DNA of 64,000 nt from a virus. Positions 16,866 through 24,425 of this stretch are shown here, piece after piece (the first letter of the stretch is position 1; every line of letters begins with the position of its first letter). The DNA lies in IMG/VR virus record IMGVR_UViG_3300031227_000023, positions 1 through 64,000 of that record; one strand, 5' to 3'. The translations under genes and the position numbers were made by a program. Under the pieces are notes generated by a model. It was not told the DNA's origin. It was given only the letters and a program-made list of their open reading frames with translations, and made no database searches.

Positions 16866-17516
16866 TTACAGCCTAGCTGTCAGGCTTTCCCGATTCATCA
16901 CGTGGCACCCAACCAACTGGCCAAGCCTAACACCCATACAGCCCAACACATCCTTCATCACATCATCAACCGAATGAAACCCACCCCGCCTGCCCCAATT
17001 CCCAATATGCGCAAACGTCGATCCTTCACGCACCACGCACACATTGTGCCCCTTCACCTGCCATGGCCACCAACCTGTTGCCCAGATCACATTCATCACA
17101 CGTGCACCGAACCCACCCTTGACTGACCACGCGCACCACAACGCAGCATCATCACAATCCCAAGACACCCCGTACACATTAACCTTGCGAATCCCGCCCA
17201 ACCTGACCTGCCCGACCTGCCCCGGAACAAACGCCTGCCCCAACACCATGGCCGGGTCAAGCCCACTTGCAAGGATTGCTTCATTAATAAGGGCATCACC
17301 GCAGCACGGATGGTGAAACGCATCACCCAATTCACGCCACCCATCAGGATGGTATGCGATTTTTTCAACAAGATCAGCCGCACCCTTGGGAGTCAACGAA
17401 CCCTTCCACGTGGGGGAAGATTCTGCATGCTTCCGATCCCACAGCCATTGATACAGCTTGGACCACCACGCATAAAGACCGGAACGAACAAGCAGCCAAT
17501 ACCCGGCATGTTTCAT
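16866..17516 (-). CDS. Transglutaminase-like cysteine-protease-fold protein, 216 aa
   Basis: The centre reads YGVSWDCDDAALWCAW, then VKGHNVCVVREG, then HIGNWG. A Cys in a DC[DE]D-x-A motif, a His in GH-x-V and a final Asn/Asp is the catalytic order of the transglutaminase-like cysteine peptidase superfamily (BTLCP group). The N-terminus has an aromatic, amphipathic stretch (GYWLLVRSGLYAWWSKLYQWLW) that could touch the membrane. It is the last gene of the lysis block, so it could cut cell-wall peptides, but its substrate is unknown. ATG 17516 has a GGGGGAT site and the upstream stop is 13 bases away. Confidence 0.5.
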   Translation of the reverse strand: MKHAGYWLLVRSGLYAWWSKLYQWLWDRKHAESSPTWKGSLTPKGAADLVEKIAYHPDGWRELGDAFHHPCCGDALINEAILASGLDPAMVLGQAFVPGQVGQVRLGGIRKVNVYGVSWDCDDAALWCAWSVKGGFGARVMNVIWATGWWPWQVKGHNVCVVREGSTFAHIGNWGRRGGFHSVDDVMKDVLGCMGVRLGQLVGCHVMNRESLTARL

Positions 17517-17528
17517 CACATCCCCCAA

Positions 17529-18071
17529 TTATTTGAAATAAAATGCAAGTGCTGCCGACCCGGCAGCCACGGTGGTTACTATCAGCCCGCCAACCACGAT
17601 CCACACCCACGCAGGTGTGCGATATTCAACGACGGATTCACACTCACAAACCGCATACTGTTGGCAACCGTCAAGTTCTGCTTGACAGTTCCCCAAGCTC
17701 CCTTCACATGCAGCCCGCAATTTGTGTTCCAATCGTTCATCATCCTGCGTTTCTTTGTAATCATCAAAGCCAGCATCATTCAGGCAGAACCCAAACCCAT
17801 CAGGGCACTGCCCGGCTTCACCCACAGTCACCATGAACGGTGCCGGGTCAACATCATCATCAGGAAGCACTTCAATTTCCCGCACCGGGTCTTCAGCAGG
17901 TTCCGGCTGCCGGGGAACAATCACCGTGGCTTCAGCATGCCCGCCGCCCTGATCACTTGTTGCGCTTCTTACGTGCCGCAGACCCACGGAGCAACACGCT
18001 TGGATCACGAACACCATCACCATCAGCACGTGTGCGCAATTCGTCTTCCAACAATTCTGCCTTCTTTTCAT
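17529..18071 (-). CDS. Candidate unimolecular spanin (lipoprotein with C-terminal TM), 180 aa
   Basis: The N-terminus has a charged start (MKRRQNCWK), a hydrophobic core (VLMVMVFV) and a lipobox-like IQAC. The middle is acidic with many cysteines (CPDGFGFC...CEGSLGNCQAELDGCQQYAVCECE), and the C-terminus is one transmembrane helix (VWIVVGGLIVTTVAAGSAALAFYF). A lipidated N-terminus plus a C-terminal membrane helix is the layout of u-spanins such as T1 gp11, which fuse inner and outer membranes at lysis. The ATG at 18071 has an AAGGGTG site and lies inside the preceding gene in another frame, recalling Rz/Rz1. If the real start is further downstream, it would be only a tail-anchored protein. Confidence 0.5.
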   Translation of the reverse strand: MKRRQNCWKTNCAHVLMVMVFVIQACCSVGLRHVRSATSDQGGGHAEATVIVPRQPEPAEDPVREIEVLPDDDVDPAPFMVTVGEAGQCPDGFGFCLNDAGFDDYKETQDDERLEHKLRAACEGSLGNCQAELDGCQQYAVCECESVVEYRTPAWVWIVVGGLIVTTVAAGSAALAFYFK

Positions 18072-18321
18072 GGTACGCACCCTTATGGTCTTCAGGTTGG
18101 TCGTTCACTTTCACCACTGTCTGCTTCTTCACAACCACCGGATCTGACCGGAACAGGGAAGACAAGGCAAACACTGCCACGAAGGCAACAGCAATAAAGA
18201 AGATTGGGACCAACCACCACAGCTTGCCCTTTGACACCCGATCCCACGCCCCGCCTGCCTTATCCCCCAACTTTGCCATCATCCTTGCCAGCATCTTCTT
18301 CAACCTTTCCGGCTTCACCAT
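17953..18321 (-). CDS. Lysis-block membrane protein, i-spanin/holin-like, 122 aa
   Basis: A basic N-terminus (MVKPERLKKMLARMMAKLGDK) is followed by one strong transmembrane helix (LWWLVPIFFIAVAFVAVFALSSLF) and a charged outside domain (VVVKKQTVVKVNDQPEDHKGAYHEKKAELLEDELR) ending in a basic RGSAARKKRNK tail. The N-in/C-out topology and predicted helical domain fit an i-spanin (Rz-like). A holin-like role is also possible. Its last 119 bases overlap the next gene out of frame. The start has an AAGGTG site; ATG 18294 is an alternative. Confidence 0.5.
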   Translation of the reverse strand: MVKPERLKKMLARMMAKLGDKAGGAWDRVSKGKLWWLVPIFFIAVAFVAVFALSSLFRSDPVVVKKQTVVKVNDQPEDHKGAYHEKKAELLEDELRTRADGDGVRDPSVLLRGSAARKKRNK

Positions 18322-18619
18322 CAGCCCGCACCTTGTTCCGGTGCATTAAAAAATTCTTCACGTCACCACCGGTCATCACGATCACGAACAGCCCGAACAG
18401 TTCCACGCAGCGGTTCATGAATATGTCAAGCACTTCCACAACGAACCCATAACCGGCATCACTCTGCCGTTCCCACAGCCACACAAGGGGTGCGCTACCG
18501 ATCACCATCATGCACCACAGGCAAATGATAAATACAAACATCACCACCACGCGCATCCCGCGCAATGCCTGCGATAAGTCATCAATTTTGCGCAGCCTGC
18601 CTGTCAACCGTTTGGCCAT
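18260..18619 (-). CDS. Holin-like membrane protein, 119 aa
   Basis: Two hydrophobic segments, GMRVVVMFVFIICLWCMMVIGSAPLVWLW and a second around DIFMNRCVELFGLFVIVMTGG, are flanked by a basic N-terminus (MAKRLTGRLRKIDD) and a highly charged C-terminus (HRNKVRADGEAGKVEEDAGKDDGK). Small size, two membrane spans and a charged tail match class II holins. It directly follows the predicted endolysin, with start and stop overlapping as TAATG. Identification rests on layout and context, not on a family match. Confidence 0.55.
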   Translation of the reverse strand: MAKRLTGRLRKIDDLSQALRGMRVVVMFVFIICLWCMMVIGSAPLVWLWERQSDAGYGFVVEVLDIFMNRCVELFGLFVIVMTGGDVKNFLMHRNKVRADGEAGKVEEDAGKDDGKVGG

Positions 18620-19182
18620 TACTTCCACCGTGCCAGATAGATTCTGCGGGCCACGCCCGTTTCAACAACATATTTGACGGGGGTGAAGCACACACCACCC
18701 ATTGACTTGTGCGAACCCAACAGGGCAATCTTGATCTGTTCCTTGCCGCCACGCAACATGGTGCGTTCCACATCGTACACCACGCCTTGATGCCCGGACA
18801 CCTTCCCATTCCGCAGCCACCACCCTTGAAACAACATGCCCGGTGCCACGTGCTGCGCCGGTACATATTCCACAAGACCACGCTGCCAACACGCATACAC
18901 CACGCCATGCGTCCATGGATGCCCGGCAACCACGGCATCAAACAACGCATCATGGCCAGCCATTTCCCCTTGTGAAATATTGATTTCTTTTCTGAAGTCT
19001 TTGCCCAACGTGTTGCCCACGCGGGTGTCTTTGTCGATCACGTCCAATCGAGCCGCAACCACCATTTCCAAAAACTTGCTACAATCAATCTTGCGTGCAT
19101 CACGATCCCATGCCCCATACTTCCACCGGGGCATTGGAAACATTGCCGCCACTTTTTTTGCCAATGCCAAGTCAGCACTCAT
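18619..19182 (-). CDS. Putative endolysin, NlpC/P60-like, 187 aa
   Basis: The motif KIDCSKFLEMVVAARLD (Cys near residue 34) and the later SGHQGVVYDVE (His near 130), with GSHKSMGG beyond, follow the Cys-His-His order of NlpC/P60 cell-wall peptidases. In that family Cys begins a helix after a DCSG/DCSK turn and His lies on a strand in G-H-x-G. It would cleave peptidoglycan peptides at the end of infection. Placement immediately before a holin-like gene supports this. No signal peptide is visible, so holin-dependent release is expected. Confidence 0.6.
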   Translation of the reverse strand: MSADLALAKKVAAMFPMPRWKYGAWDRDARKIDCSKFLEMVVAARLDVIDKDTRVGNTLGKDFRKEINISQGEMAGHDALFDAVVAGHPWTHGVVYACWQRGLVEYVPAQHVAPGMLFQGWWLRNGKVSGHQGVVYDVERTMLRGGKEQIKIALLGSHKSMGGVCFTPVKYVVETGVARRIYLARWK

Positions 19183-19210
19183 GATTGCCCACTTTCATGC
19201 ACTCTGCATT

Positions 19211-19321
19211 TTATCCGCTGTGGTTGTTGCGCCGGATCTTGAACAGTTTGAAATTCCAAATCAACCCACATCCAACACCGGCTGCCAACACAGCAACAGA
19301 AACGCCTACAATGTAAATCAT
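19211..19321 (-). CDS. Tiny membrane protein, 36 aa
   Basis: One transmembrane helix (MIYIVGVSVAVLAAGVGCGLIW) with a basic C-terminal tail (KLFKIRRNNHSG). The ATG has an AAGGATTGACACC site and nearly abuts the stop of the upstream gene. The arrangement (N-out, C-in) and place in the lysis block suggest a small holin-type or lysis-regulating peptide. Function not shown. Confidence 0.55.
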   Translation of the reverse strand: MIYIVGVSVAVLAAGVGCGLIWNFKLFKIRRNNHSG

Positions 19322-19325
19322 GGTG

Positions 19326-19697
19326 TCAATCCTTTTTTTTCGCACGGGCACGTGGTTTTGCCGTAGCACTGGCTTCGATCTGATCCATCCTTGTGTCAAT
19401 CGCTGCACGCTTCTGTTCGCATGTATCGCCCCTGTCATCCATCCGTTGCAATTGCACCCGCAAATCTTTGGGCACACGTTCAGACAGCTTGGATTCCAAC
19501 AGGGTTAACCGTTGCTGGATTTTGGTGATGTCAGAACTGAACTTGGCAACCCACTTGTCAACCGTGGCACTGATTGCTTCAACAGCACGCTGCCTGTTTT
19601 TCTGCGTGAACAGGAACAGCGCAACGGCAACAGCAGCCAACGTGCTGGCAGCAGCCATCAGGATTTGAAAGGCTGTGGGTGTTGACGCTGCATCCAT
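19326..19697 (-). CDS. TM plus coiled-coil protein (DUF2730-like), 123 aa
   Basis: A membrane helix near the N-terminus (FQILMAAASTLAAVAVALFLF) is followed by a long predicted coiled coil (VDKWVAKFSSDITKIQQRLTLLESKLSERV...LQRMDDRGD) and a basic KPRARAKKKD end. This is the layout of DUF2730-type phage proteins, often found beside lysis genes, and it also resembles i-spanins. First gene of the lysis cassette, downstream of a strong candidate promoter. ATG 19697 has an AGGAAG site. Confidence 0.6.
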   Translation of the reverse strand: MDAASTPTAFQILMAAASTLAAVAVALFLFTQKNRQRAVEAISATVDKWVAKFSSDITKIQQRLTLLESKLSERVPKDLRVQLQRMDDRGDTCEQKRAAIDTRMDQIEASATAKPRARAKKKD

Positions 19698-19731
19698 ATT
19701 GGAAACTTCCTGTTCATGGTGCTGATAATGA

Positions 19732-19760
19732 TATTTAAAAAATATCACTTGACCCGTCAA
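19732..19760 (-). promoter_or_regulatory. Candidate promoter of the lysis cassette
   Basis: Minus-strand TTGACG (19755-19760), a 17-base spacer and TAAATA (19732-19737). The -10 lies within an inverted repeat, TGATATTT-TTT-AAATATCA. The start of transcription would fall about 20 bases before the AGGAAG ribosome site of the DUF2730-like gene. Confidence 0.6.
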
Positions 19761-19787
19761 TCGTCCACTTTTACAACTTTCAAACAA

Positions 19788-21662
19788 TCACGGGCGGTAT
19801 TGGTCAGCAGCGGGCGTTAACAGCACACTGTTCCCGCCAGGCGAACTATCAACAACTTCATCCGTGGTGTTTGTGATTGTCACGCCAGCCGGATCCCCGA
19901 TTGTCCCGATAATTTTGTGGTCAGCCGTCACTGCCGGGAAAGCTGGAACTCCTGCTGCTGCGAGGCTTGTCATCCCTTGCGTATTCTCACCGAACCAAGA
20001 GTTACGCGCACCATCGCCCATTGAATATGTCGTTGTCCCTTGGTTCGCCCACGTCGTTCCATCTGTAGATTTTTTAAACCACAGATCATTGGCAAGATCC
20101 GTAAGAACGGCCCCGTCCGTAACAATCTTGACCCAGTTGTCGATATTATTAGAAAAGTTCATATCCATAATGACCCACGTTGGTGTGCTCGCTGGAAGCA
20201 CGCCGTTCAGCGTCAACGTGTAATCTGCCTCCACCGCTCCGTGAGAAGGGCTTGTGCCTATCAGAGTTTTGGAAGCCCAGTTTGGTGCGTCAGCCCCGTT
20301 GTCAGGCGCAACGTATACCTTCACAACAAGAGTTCCTGCAATTACCTTGTACCGGTATGCAATACTTGATAGATCACGAGCAGCCCCACTCGTATCTGTA
20401 AGCCGAATTGCAACATAACGCCCGGCGTATTTTGGAACCCAACTTGTTGCTACAGCATTTACGCGGATGACATCAAAGGTTCCAGCAACATCCGCTTCCG
20501 CACCGTCGTGAATAATTGGCACCCCATCCACAGTGATTGGGATCTCCACGTTGGCGACTTTTTGTTTTCCAACATTTGCAGCTGTGACCGTCAACGCCAC
20601 ATCTTTTGGATTTCTGAAATATGCGTTGGTACTCTTGTTCCATAACCTGTGCCTGCCAGTTTGCACTTCCAGGTCAGGTACATCGGACGCACGCAGGTCA
20701 GCACCTTCCATCAATACAAAATCAGGATCTGTTCCCCAGTCATCAGGACCAGACGCGCCGGAACTCATTGCGTCAATGGTTTCCAGCGCAATCTGCGGAG
20801 TAACGTCAGTAGAACTCAAAATTCCACCAAACCCAGACGCATCCACGTCAATCGCACTTGCCGGATGCTGTGACGGGGTTGCCCTGCCAGACAATCCCCC
20901 ATGATCATTCGATGTAGCATGCGGGTTCGCAGCATCATTCTCGTGCGTTGTCAGATTGCTTTGAACAGCAGCAGCAGCACCGGCCTGATCAGCACCGGTT
21001 TGTGCATAGCCAACCTGATGCGGATTGCCTTCATCCCCGGTATGCCCAATAAGTTGACCAGTTGAAGCAGACGAGCTGTGCGGGTTTCCCAACCCTTCAT
21101 GCGTGCCAAGATTAGATTGCACCCCCGCAGCAGACCCAACAGGATCAGCACCGGCCTGACCAGCCGTCACACCGTGAGGATTCCCCTCGTCTTCCGTGTG
21201 TGTTGTCAAACTCGACTGATCAGCCTTGTTCGGCACGGCATCAACCAACGCCACCTGTTGGTGTGTCAAGTGCTGCCGATCACCGTCACCACCACCACTG
21301 ATCCCCATGGTGTCATCATGGAAACTTGACGCACTTTCCTTGCCCCACCGGCCCGGATCTTCAGCCGCAATACTGTTGGGCTTCACGATCAAGTCGCCAT
21401 CATCAGTCCCGGTGCTTGCAGCATTGAATCTGTAATTGGAATCTTCAGTGCCCACATACCTGAAGTGGTTCTGTGTCAGATCGTCACTGACAGCACGCAG
21501 CGCAGCCACATCAGCAACCGGATCATCCTTTTCCCCAACCAACTGCCTGCCGCCAACCGCAGGGTTCGTTACAGGGTCAAGTTCGGGGTTTGCTGCATCC
21601 AACGCTTGCCGAATCCTAGGCTTCAGCACTGGCCTATTTCTTGGTTGGTCACGATCTGCCAT
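19788..21662 (-). CDS. Tail fibre protein with NPH-type repeats, 624 aa
   Basis: Residues about 130-265 hold at least four copies of a motif like HT-x-D-E-G-N-P-H-x-V plus QSNLxTHE (e.g. THTEDEGNPHGVTAGQAGADP, GHTGDEGNPHQVGYAQTGAD). These are the trimeric shaft repeats known from phage side fibres, where His residues can bind metal along the axis. The N-terminus probably attaches to the baseplate. The C-terminal 330 residues are beta-rich (AYFRNPKDVALTVTAANVGKQKVANVEIPITVDG...) and probably bind the host receptor. It is the last structural gene before the lysis cassette, the usual place for a receptor-binding fibre. No chaperone gene is evident. Confidence 0.75.
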   Translation of the reverse strand: MADRDQPRNRPVLKPRIRQALDAANPELDPVTNPAVGGRQLVGEKDDPVADVAALRAVSDDLTQNHFRYVGTEDSNYRFNAASTGTDDGDLIVKPNSIAAEDPGRWGKESASSFHDDTMGISGGGDGDRQHLTHQQVALVDAVPNKADQSSLTTHTEDEGNPHGVTAGQAGADPVGSAAGVQSNLGTHEGLGNPHSSSASTGQLIGHTGDEGNPHQVGYAQTGADQAGAAAAVQSNLTTHENDAANPHATSNDHGGLSGRATPSQHPASAIDVDASGFGGILSSTDVTPQIALETIDAMSSGASGPDDWGTDPDFVLMEGADLRASDVPDLEVQTGRHRLWNKSTNAYFRNPKDVALTVTAANVGKQKVANVEIPITVDGVPIIHDGAEADVAGTFDVIRVNAVATSWVPKYAGRYVAIRLTDTSGAARDLSSIAYRYKVIAGTLVVKVYVAPDNGADAPNWASKTLIGTSPSHGAVEADYTLTLNGVLPASTPTWVIMDMNFSNNIDNWVKIVTDGAVLTDLANDLWFKKSTDGTTWANQGTTTYSMGDGARNSWFGENTQGMTSLAAAGVPAFPAVTADHKIIGTIGDPAGVTITNTTDEVVDSSPGGNSVLLTPAADQYRP

Positions 21663-21693
21663 CGTTCAAATCCTTTTCAGTTGCAAGCTGCAA

Positions 21694-22128
21694 TCAACCC
21701 TGCGCCATCCACCTGATTTCAACACTTCCGGGGTTCGCAATATCCCCAATTTCCCGCACGCGCACTTCCAACACATCACAGCAGATGGCCACAGCAGGCC
21801 ACACCGATTCAACCGCAGCAACCGCGCCACCAAAGGCTTCAATACTTTTGTGCGCAACCTTCTGCGTTTCTTCCCACAGGGTGTCACCAATGTCTTCATC
21901 ACGCACGTTTTCCTGCCCCAATGAAGTGAACGGCGCATACCCTGCGGGGGTGGCTGCCATCGGGGTGATCTGCAATGCAGCCTGCCCCGGATCACCAACC
22001 AAACTTCCAGCACCGGAAGTGTACTGCATGGCGATTGAAACACGCGCCTTGTTGCCAACGTGCAAGTATACCGGGTCTGACAACGCCCCCGCAGCCGGAC
22101 ACGCTTTAGTTTCATTTTTCAACGGCAT
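21694..22128 (-). CDS. Unknown tail-region protein, 144 aa
   Basis: No family recognised. It is soluble and mixed alpha/beta, with repeated alanine-rich helices (EETQKVAHKSIEAFGGAVAAVESVWPAVAICCDVLEVRVREIGD). It lies between the fibre gene and a small basic protein, so it may be a baseplate or fibre-attachment component. The ribosome site is weak, and its reading frame and spacing are the main support. Confidence 0.6.
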   Translation of the reverse strand: MPLKNETKACPAAGALSDPVYLHVGNKARVSIAMQYTSGAGSLVGDPGQAALQITPMAATPAGYAPFTSLGQENVRDEDIGDTLWEETQKVAHKSIEAFGGAVAAVESVWPAVAICCDVLEVRVREIGDIANPGSVEIRWMAQG

Positions 22129-22135
22129 GGGTCAT

Positions 22136-22453
22136 TCATCCCTTCGTTTTGGCACGCTTGCGCGGTGCCGGGTTGCTTCTTGTATCCCTGCCCAACGCCC
22201 CGGCCTTGCGCCGCACGGGCTTCTTTCGGACGTGGCTTGGCTTGGCCGTGTCTTCAACCGTGGCCCGCTCCACAACCGCCTTCAGGTTTCCATCAGCAAG
22301 GTCTGTGATTGACAGCAGATCAAGATGCATGGCAGCCATCTTGCGCTTGGCTTCAGCACGGGCTTCTTCCCTGTTGGTTGTTCCCAACGCAACGGGTTCC
22401 ATCTTCTTCAGCGGTGTTTTAATATCCACCCGCAAATACATCAACAACTTCAT
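22136..22453 (-). CDS. Small basic protein, 105 aa
   Basis: Strongly basic C-terminus (KPSHVRKKPVRRKAGALGRDTRSNPAPRKRAKTKG) after a helical N-terminus (MKLLMYLRVDIKTPLKKMEPVALGTTNREEARAEAKRKM). It looks able to bind nucleic acid, but it lies in the tail block. Function unknown. The start has a GGGAAGCC site. Confidence 0.6.
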   Translation of the reverse strand: MKLLMYLRVDIKTPLKKMEPVALGTTNREEARAEAKRKMAAMHLDLLSITDLADGNLKAVVERATVEDTAKPSHVRKKPVRRKAGALGRDTRSNPAPRKRAKTKG

Positions 22454-22466
22454 GGCTTCCCGCTTT

Positions 22467-24413
22467 CTATCGAATCAGGCTGTTGAATTCAATCTGCGCA
22501 CGGCACCCAAAATAAGAAGCGTTTGCGGTGTCAGTCTGGATTTGCAGCCACAACATATCATCTTCATCAATGACAACATCCGGACTCACATCAACCGGGT
22601 ACGTATCACGCCCATCATCTGTTATGACATCCAACGTTCCAATCACCGTTGCGCCGTTGGAATTCCATGCACTCTGCCGCACAACCTTCATAGCAACAGT
22701 GCCCGCACCATCGTTGTCATAATCAACTTCAACCTGTTTCAGCGTTTCCCCCGCAAGCAGTGCCGGTGACAGCGGAATGTATAACAGGCTTGCCACGGGA
22801 TCAATCGCATTAACTGCCGGTGATCCCCCAACAACCGTAAACTTCCAATGGGTATCATCACTCGCTGTGGCGTTGTCGTTTTCCCCAAGGTTCAGCCACA
22901 TGGAAGACATCGGGGGGAACACCCGGTATTTGGTTTTCACGGCACTTGCCGCAAGCTTAATGTCACCGGTAATATACAAATCTTTCCACCCCAGCACCGT
23001 GCTGCCCAAATCCCACAAGTTCACTGTGCCGGGCATGAAGTCACTGTTGACTGTTTGCCCATCCCCCACCACGCTGCCCCTGTACACACAATCAACCATG
23101 TACGTACAGATCGCATCCATCTGTTCTGCAATGCTTCCAACCAACACCGTGATGCTGTTGGCCCCAAGACTGCCGTTACTTGTAAACTGATGGCCAGCAA
23201 TCCGAGCAGTGCCGCTGTCAAGGGCACCGGCTGTTGCTTTCAGATCCGTCACAATTTCACTGATTGCAGCCTGCACATCAGTAGCAGCAATGTCACCCGT
23301 TCCCCCGCCACCGGCATACCATGCAACCCCAGGCGTATACACAATCGCAGCAGCCGTGTGATTCCCACCACCATTGGCCACGTGATCATTGACATTGACC
23401 AACAACGCCCGCAACTGATCCTGCACAGATCCGGCAGAAATCGAAAATGCCCCGCCCGGCGCATACGCAGCACCACCGATCCGATCAGAACCGGCAGCGT
23501 TGACAAGATCAGTAATGATTCCATTCACCCGCGCAAACACACTGCCCGCTGCGTTCGCCGTGGTATCATGCCACGCTGCGCAATCATAAATCCCCAACAG
23601 GTGCGCACCGCCACCGGTGGCCTGTGACGCAAGGTTGTTCACAAGGGAATCAAGCATGTCATCAGCAGTGCTGCCGTGGGCAACCTTCCACGCTGCGCCA
23701 CCGGTCCAATCCGGGGGATTGGCCTTGGCAACTTGCGTGGCCGTCAACGTGTCAAGATGCCCAAACAAAAACTGCAATGCTTCACTCGGGGTGCCGTATT
23801 GCTTGTCAACCCCAAAGTGCAGGCTGTAATTGTAATACAACCAATCATCCCTGCGGGTGGTGCTTACTTCATCGAACAGATCCGACCCGCTAATTTCAAT
23901 GACGCCAGCCACATTGGTCAACTTGATAATTTTTAGCACGGTACGGGCAGAAGGAACCGTGGGCGGCACCGCTGCGCCAACCGCTGCTTCACTGCCTTGG
24001 ATAATTTCAAACGTCACCGATTCATCACGCTGATACCAAATGGGATCACCGTTGCCATCCGTGCGTTGATCCGACAACGCCCGATCAAACGCAGCAACAA
24101 GCAGCAGATACCTTTCCAGGTTCAACGTGGGAAGGGTACTTGCCCCGTTCACATCCGTGCTGCAATCCTTCGTGGTTGACGCGGTTGAAACATACAGCCG
24201 TTTCCCTTCAGGCGTGTACCCAAGGAACGGGCCACCAATGGCAACGTTCAGGCTGGCCGGTGTTTCAGCAGTGACGGCACCCCCACTGATGATTCCAGTA
24301 AACGCCCAATCTTCACCCAACGCCCAATCAGCCGCTTCAATCCCATCGAGCATTGCGTCCAATTCTGCTTCAGTGACAACCTGCTTGTAAAAGCTATTGA
24401 ATCGAAGTGCCAT
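22467..24413 (-). CDS. Baseplate periphery/fibre protein, 648 aa
   Basis: Large beta-rich protein. The N-terminal 120 residues (MALRFNSFYKQVVTEAELDAMLDGIEAADWALGEDW, then PFLGYTPEGKRLYV) resemble the attachment part of tail-fibre or baseplate proteins. The middle contains loosely repeated segments built on LLVNVNDHV..GGGNHTAAAI and IVTDLKATAGALDS. The C-terminal 110 residues form a predicted beta-sandwich (WKFTVVGGSPAVNAIDPVASLLYIPLSP...QIEFNSLIR). It follows the P2 gpI-like gene, the usual place of fibre genes. Exact role not assignable. Confidence 0.65.
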   Translation of the reverse strand: MALRFNSFYKQVVTEAELDAMLDGIEAADWALGEDWAFTGIISGGAVTAETPASLNVAIGGPFLGYTPEGKRLYVSTASTTKDCSTDVNGASTLPTLNLERYLLLVAAFDRALSDQRTDGNGDPIWYQRDESVTFEIIQGSEAAVGAAVPPTVPSARTVLKIIKLTNVAGVIEISGSDLFDEVSTTRRDDWLYYNYSLHFGVDKQYGTPSEALQFLFGHLDTLTATQVAKANPPDWTGGAAWKVAHGSTADDMLDSLVNNLASQATGGGAHLLGIYDCAAWHDTTANAAGSVFARVNGIITDLVNAAGSDRIGGAAYAPGGAFSISAGSVQDQLRALLVNVNDHVANGGGNHTAAAIVYTPGVAWYAGGGGTGDIAATDVQAAISEIVTDLKATAGALDSGTARIAGHQFTSNGSLGANSITVLVGSIAEQMDAICTYMVDCVYRGSVVGDGQTVNSDFMPGTVNLWDLGSTVLGWKDLYITGDIKLAASAVKTKYRVFPPMSSMWLNLGENDNATASDDTHWKFTVVGGSPAVNAIDPVASLLYIPLSPALLAGETLKQVEVDYDNDGAGTVAMKVVRQSAWNSNGATVIGTLDVITDDGRDTYPVDVSPDVVIDEDDMLWLQIQTDTANASYFGCRAQIEFNSLIR

Positions 24414-24425
24414 GATTCCAATCCT

